Below are positions 5,930 to 7,717 of a stretch of DNA of 7,717 nucleotides, piece by piece (within the stretch, counting starts at the first letter, position 1; each line of letters begins with the position of its first letter). The stretch comes from JBEEMU01 sp043778315 (GTDB lineage: Bacteria; Bacteroidota; Bacteroidia; Chitinophagales; Saprospiraceae). The stretch spans positions 1 through 7,717 of the forward strand of contig JAYWGJ010000130.1 of assembly GCA_043778315.1 (NCBI GenBank), given 5' to 3'. The notes beneath the pieces are model-generated. The model was not told the DNA's origin, did not search any database, and worked only from the letters and a program-made list of their open reading frames with translations. The position numbers were made by a program, and so were the translations under genes.

Positions 5930-6181
5930 ATGGATATATTAACTATCAGTGAAATCAAAGCACAATACCCCGACCAGTGGGTATTGGTCGGTAATCCCGA
6001 ACTCACTGACCCGAGCATACTGGGTTCAATTGTGAGTAAACTTATTAGTGGTATTGTACTCTTATCAAGTAAGGATAAGCGCGAAATTGGTTATAAAGCC
6101 AAAGATGTAAAGGCTGGATATGATAGCATTACTTGCATTTATACAGGAGAAATTCCGAAAAATCGCAAGTGGCTTTTATGA
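5930..6181 (+). CDS. module unit A, 83-aa conserved small protein upstream of the protease
   Basis: 83-aa soluble protein, no signal peptide or membrane segment, family not recognised. It begins with a helix-like EIKAQYPDQWVLVGNPEL, continues with LGSIVSKLISGIVLL, then KDKREIGYKAKD, and ends TCIYTGEIPKNRKWLL. Its unit B homologue at 6776 is about 64% identical by hand count. The most conserved parts are EIKAQYPD, LGSIVSKL, KDKRE and TGEIPKNRK, so the selected features span the whole length. The ATG at 5930 lies 27 nt after the -7 element, matching the other units. The TGA stop overlaps the protease start (ATGA), implying coupled translation in a fixed ratio. It could be a substrate, inhibitor, adaptor or antitoxin-like partner of the protease; nothing in the sequence decides which. 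Confidence 0.88.
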   Translation: MDILTISEIKAQYPDQWVLVGNPELTDPSILGSIVSKLISGIVLLSSKDKREIGYKAKDVKAGYDSITCIYTGEIPKNRKWLL

Positions 6182-6573
6182 AAAGAGAAACCTTTACACG
6201 GCTTACTGATGATAGTCTTATTGTTGTGCCTTGCTCTATTGACAACAACCCCTTGTCGCTTGCCCTTGATACAGGCGCAAGTCATACCACTGTGGACTTA
6301 ACGCCAATGCTAATGGCAGGCTATGAGATTAGTCACGCCATTCGTACTGAAAAAATAGAAACAGCAAGTGGTATTATTGACTCGCACATTTTTATTGTCA
6401 AATCCTTTGCAGCACTTGGAGTAACAAAGAAAAACCTGATGGTTTGTGCATATGACTTTTTCGCCTACCATTACCTCACTGATTTTGACGGTGTGATTGG
6501 ACTTGATTTTTTTGAAGACTTAAAGTTTTGTGTCAATCTCAAAAAAGGAGAAATAACGACGGAAAAAATATAA
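6178..6573 (+). CDS. module unit A, retropepsin-like (clan AA) aspartic protease
   Basis: 131-aa single-domain protein of the retroviral-protease type, predicted to cut peptide bonds as a homodimer in which each chain gives one catalytic Asp. The active-site motif is ALDTGASHT (D31-T32-G33-A34-S35), preceded by a strand SLIVVPCSIDNN. The second family signature, hydrophobic-hydrophobic-Gly, is DGVIGLDFF (104-112). There is no signal peptide, so it should act in the cytoplasm. The ATG at 6178 is preferred over an upstream in-frame ATG at 6133 because it overlaps the previous stop as ATGA and starts the protein at the same point as the unit B homologue. The length suits a bare protease domain with no substrate-recognition part, which fits a dedicated partner protein encoded just upstream. 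Activity and target are inferred. Confidence 0.88.
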   Translation: MKRETFTRLTDDSLIVVPCSIDNNPLSLALDTGASHTTVDLTPMLMAGYEISHAIRTEKIETASGIIDSHIFIVKSFAALGVTKKNLMVCAYDFFAYHYLTDFDGVIGLDFFEDLKFCVNLKKGEITTEKI

Positions 6574-6580
6574 AACTAAC

Positions 6581-6643
6581 GCCCAACAGTGCCTTTGCGC
6601 TCATGATACTAAACGTCGCACAGCGCAAAAGCGGACGTTCTGC
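6581..6643. repeat. attC-like imperfect palindrome, unit A
   Basis: Just after the protease stop lies GCCCAAC (6581-6587), a match to the integron inverse-core pattern RYYYAAC. Then come TTTGCGCT (6594-6601) and its exact complement AGCGCAAA (6622-6629), then GTTCTGC at 6637-6643 where an attC core GTTRRRY would stand. Order, about 63-bp length and nested arms resemble an attC site, but the final core is imperfect. A second inverted pair, AACGTC/GACGTT (6612-6617, 6634-6639), overlaps it. No integrase is present. Confidence 0.4.
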
Positions 6644-6658
6644 GAAATCAAAAAAACT

Positions 6659-6697
6659 AAAAGCGTAGTAATACATTGTGTATTACTACGCTTTTTT
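6659..6697 (+). terminator. unit A rho-independent terminator
   Basis: Perfect 12-bp stem, GCGTAGTAATAC (6663-6674) with GTATTACTACGC (6680-6691), a 5-nt loop, AAAA on the left and six T's on the right. It isolates unit A from the unit B promoter. Confidence 0.95.
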
Positions 6698-6716
6698 GCT
6701 GCAAAAGCGCAAAATA

Positions 6717-6748
6717 TTGCGGCTCAATGCAAAAAAGCCGTATCTTTG
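6717..6748 (+). promoter_or_regulatory. unit B promoter (TTG-N21-TATCTTTG)
   Basis: TTG at 6717-6719 and TATCTTTG at 6741-6748, followed by a leader closely matching unit A (...GCAAAACG, then ATAAAAATATGG). A GTTTT/AAAAC pair can form in the leader. The promoter follows the unit A terminator directly, so unit B should be transcribed independently. Confidence 0.8.
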
Positions 6749-6775
6749 TTTTATAAAAGCAAAACGTATAAAAAT

Positions 6776-7027
6776 ATGGAAGTATTAACTGTTAATGAAA
6801 TAAAAGCGCAATACCCTGATGAATGGGTATTGATAGGTGACCCTGAACTTGATAATCCAAATACATTGGGTTCAATAGTCAGCAAACTTGTTCGTGGTGC
6901 AGTATTATTCGCCTGCAAAGATAAACGCGAACTTGCGTACTCTGCCAAAGCATACAGAAAGGGATATGAAACATATACTTGTATTTTTACGGGTGAAATC
7001 CCTAAAAATCGTAAATTTTGGCTCTGA
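6776..7027 (+). CDS. module unit B, 83-aa conserved small protein
   Basis: Full-length homologue of the 5930 gene: 83 residues, no gaps, about 64% identical by hand count. It keeps EIKAQYPDEWVLIGDPEL, LGSIVSKL, KDKRE and TCIFTGEIPKNRK. The ATG at 6776 is chosen over an in-frame ATG at 6746 because 6746 falls at the -7 element, before any plausible transcript start, and because 6776 matches unit A. The stop TGA overlaps the next start as TGATG. The gene is intact although its partner protease is broken, so this product may still be made alone. Many differences from unit A are conservative (I/V, D/E, L/F), as expected from long purifying selection after the copies separated. Confidence 0.85.
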   Translation: MEVLTVNEIKAQYPDEWVLIGDPELDNPNTLGSIVSKLVRGAVLFACKDKRELAYSAKAYRKGYETYTCIFTGEIPKNRKFWL

Positions 7028-7412
7028 TGATACCGTTTTCACTCGAAACAGAAGAAAGCCTAATCCTTGTGCCTACTTTTGTAGAAGACGAGGAGGTTTA
7101 GTTGGTCTTAGATACAGGCGCATCTCACACTATAATAGACTTAACAAAACTTTTAATTATCGGCTATCGTTTAACGGATAGTTTGGGTACTGTGCAGTTT
7201 GAAACAGCGAAAGGTGTGGTTGAGGCATACGTTTTCAGGATTAAATCCTTAAAAGCACTTGGGCATACTAAACGAGATATTAAAATATGCTCCTATGATT
7301 TCTTAGGAAATAATGTTTTATCAGAAATAGACGGTGTACTCGGATTGGACTTTTTAATGATACCGAACTTTGGATAAGTTTCAAAAAATTCCTAATAGAC
7401 TTAGAAAAATAA
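7027..7412 (+). pseudogene. module unit B, retropepsin-like protease gene broken by an in-frame TAG and a 3' frameshift
   Basis: Homologue of the 6178 protease. Reading from ATG 7027 (overlapping the upstream TGA) gives SLILVPTFVEDEEV, then TAG at 7099-7101, then LVLDTGASHTIIDL in the same frame, so one nonsense codon falls 4 codons before the catalytic Asp. The body continues to DGVLGLDFL and stops at TAA 7375. The expected C-terminal strand is found in another frame (ISFKKFLIDLEK, ending at TAA 7410-7412; compare KFCVNLKK in unit A), so there is also a frameshift near 7370. Both catalytic signatures survive. A GAGGAGG (7090-7096) lies 5 nt before a TTG at 7102, so an N-terminally shortened 91-aa product from 7102-7377 is conceivable. 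It would lack the first strand and the normal end. Confidence 0.82.
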
Positions 7413-7419
7413 AAAATCG

Positions 7420-7480
7420 ACCAATAATGCCTTTGTGTTTTTGCATCTAAACAGCGCACGGCTCAAACGCTTCGTTAGCC
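7420..7480. repeat. attC-like imperfect palindrome, unit B
   Basis: Aligns with 6580-6643: ACCAATAATGCCTTTGTG here against GCCCAACAGTGCCTTTGCG in unit A, then CTAAACAGCGCAC against CTAAACGTCGCAC. It ends GTTAGCC (7474-7480), closer to an attC core than unit A's GTTCTGC, while the opening inverse core is degraded. GGCT/AGCC arms (7461-7464 and about 7477-7480) can pair. Each copy keeps the half that the other has lost. Confidence 0.35.
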
Positions 7481-7494
7481 AAAATAAAAGAACT

Positions 7495-7533
7495 AAAAGC
7501 GTAGTAATACATCGGGTATTGCTACGCTTTTTT
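7495..7533 (+). terminator. unit B rho-independent terminator
   Basis: GCGTAGTAATAC (7499-7510) pairs with GTATTGCTACGC (7516-7527), giving 12 pairs including one G-U, a 5-nt loop (ATCGG), AAAA before and six T's after. The left arm is identical to unit A. The loop differs and the right arm has one change that keeps pairing as G-U. Confidence 0.93.
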
Positions 7534-7552
7534 GCTGCAAAACTGTAAAATA

Positions 7553-7583
7553 TTGTGGCTCAACAGAAAAAGTTGTATCTTTA
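7553..7583 (+). promoter_or_regulatory. unit C promoter remnant (TTG-N20-TATCTTTA)
   Basis: TTG at 7553-7555 and TATCTTTA at 7576-7583. The last G of the consensus TAnnTTTG is A here, so the promoter may be weaker. The leader (ATGTT/AACAT arms) and the 27-nt distance to ATG 7610 match unit A. No homologous gene follows. Confidence 0.65.
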
Positions 7584-7609
7584 TGTTATAAAACAAAACA
7601 TATATAAAT

Positions 7610-7624
7610 ATGAACTTTGCTTAG
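7610..7624 (+). pseudogene. unit C start codon with immediate stop (module remnant)
   Basis: The ATG stands exactly where units A and B begin their small protein, but it reads Met-Asn-Phe-Ala-stop (TAG at 7622-7624). No similarity to the small protein continues in any frame. The array therefore breaks at or just after this ATG, and 7613 onward is different DNA. Confidence 0.6.
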
Positions 7625-7644
7625 TGTAGGAAATCTGTTGCTGT

Positions 7645-7717
7645 TTATACGGCGAGCTTGAGGTTAATGCGGTTGGTTTTGATTATAGCAAGTGCGGAAG
7701 AGCCTGGTCGTGACCAG
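7645..7717 (-). CDS. possible 3' end of a minus-strand gene, cut by the window edge
   Basis: A minus-strand frame is open from the window end to a TAA at 7645-7647 and encodes about 23 residues ending ALAIIKTNRINLKLAV. It is too short to assign a family or to rule out chance. A plus-strand frame from ATG 7667 (MRLVLIIASAEEPGRDQ) is also open to the edge, so strand is uncertain. Confidence 0.25.
   Translation of the reverse strand, partial: WSRPGSSALAIIKTNRINLKLAV
7704..7717. repeat. short inverted repeat at the window end
   Basis: CTGGTC-GT-GACCAG, perfect 6-bp arms around 2 nt. It may be part of a coding sequence, a site or a longer structure beyond the window. Nothing more can be said. 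Confidence 0.4.

Larger units (their letters stand above)
5876..7583 (+). repeat. tandem array of a two-gene retropepsin module (units A, B and remnant C)
   Basis: Three promoter copies with TATCTTT cores at 5896, 6741 and 7576 set periods of 845 and 835 bp. Each complete unit has, in order, a promoter, an 83-aa protein gene, an overlapping retropepsin-like gene, an attC-like palindrome and a hairpin terminator with GCGTAGTAATAC arms. A is intact, B has a broken protease gene, and C keeps only the promoter and start codon. Non-coding parts align as well as the genes do, so the whole cassette was duplicated or repeatedly captured. Confidence 0.88.

Noticed and set aside
6133..6177. Upstream ATG for the unit A protease, adding 15 residues
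   Set aside because: It lies inside the small-protein gene; ATG 6178 gives the ATGA overlap and matches the start of the unit B homologue.
7099..7101. Programmed TAG readthrough before the protease, as in some retroviruses
   Set aside because: Unit A has no stop at this place, no readthrough structure is evident, and a second lesion near 7370 points to simple decay.

Overview
The window looks like an accessory region of a Bacteroidota chromosome, possibly from the Cytophagales or a related order. The taxonomic clues are Bacteroidota-type promoters (TTG, then about 17-21 nt, then TAnnTTTG), A-rich leaders instead of Shine-Dalgarno sequences, lipoproteins with a Bacteroidota-style Cys motif, and a DUF2188 protein. 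By eye, base composition falls from fairly GC-rich in the first gene to AT-rich after about 2.8 kb, as expected where a core segment meets acquired DNA.

Layout. 1-1134: 3' part of a GPH/MelB-type sugar:cation symporter, cut by the window edge. 1141-2345: a YhcG/DUF1016 PDDEXK-nuclease gene bracketed on both sides by a 30-bp palindromic repeat. The upstream array is interrupted by a 28-bp insert, 26 bp of which are identical to part of the nuclease gene. The predicted catalytic Asp of the nuclease domain reads as Gly. 2363-2403: a two-way terminator shared with a convergent XRE regulator (2423-2785, minus). 2786-3151: a regulatory-looking gap with direct and inverted repeats and a forward promoter. 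3152-4136: a compact run of three small genes (possible YbjN-like protein, DUF2188 protein, small membrane protein). 4270-5848: two probable outer-membrane lipoproteins.

5876-7583: the most unusual part, a tandem array of a two-gene module. Each full unit is promoter, 83-aa soluble protein, overlapping retropepsin-like (DTGAS) aspartic protease, attC-like imperfect palindrome, then a strong GCGTAGTAATAC-type terminator. Unit A is intact. In unit B the small protein is intact but the protease carries an in-frame TAG and a 3' frameshift. Unit C is only a promoter and a four-codon start-stop remnant. Promoter-to-promoter periods are 845 and 835 bp. The small proteins of A and B are about 64% identical by hand count, so the copies are not recent.

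The overlapping stop/start codons suggest that small protein and protease are made together and work as a pair (substrate/protease, inhibitor/protease or similar). That function is inferred. The last 100 bases leave the array and may hold the end of an unidentified minus-strand gene.
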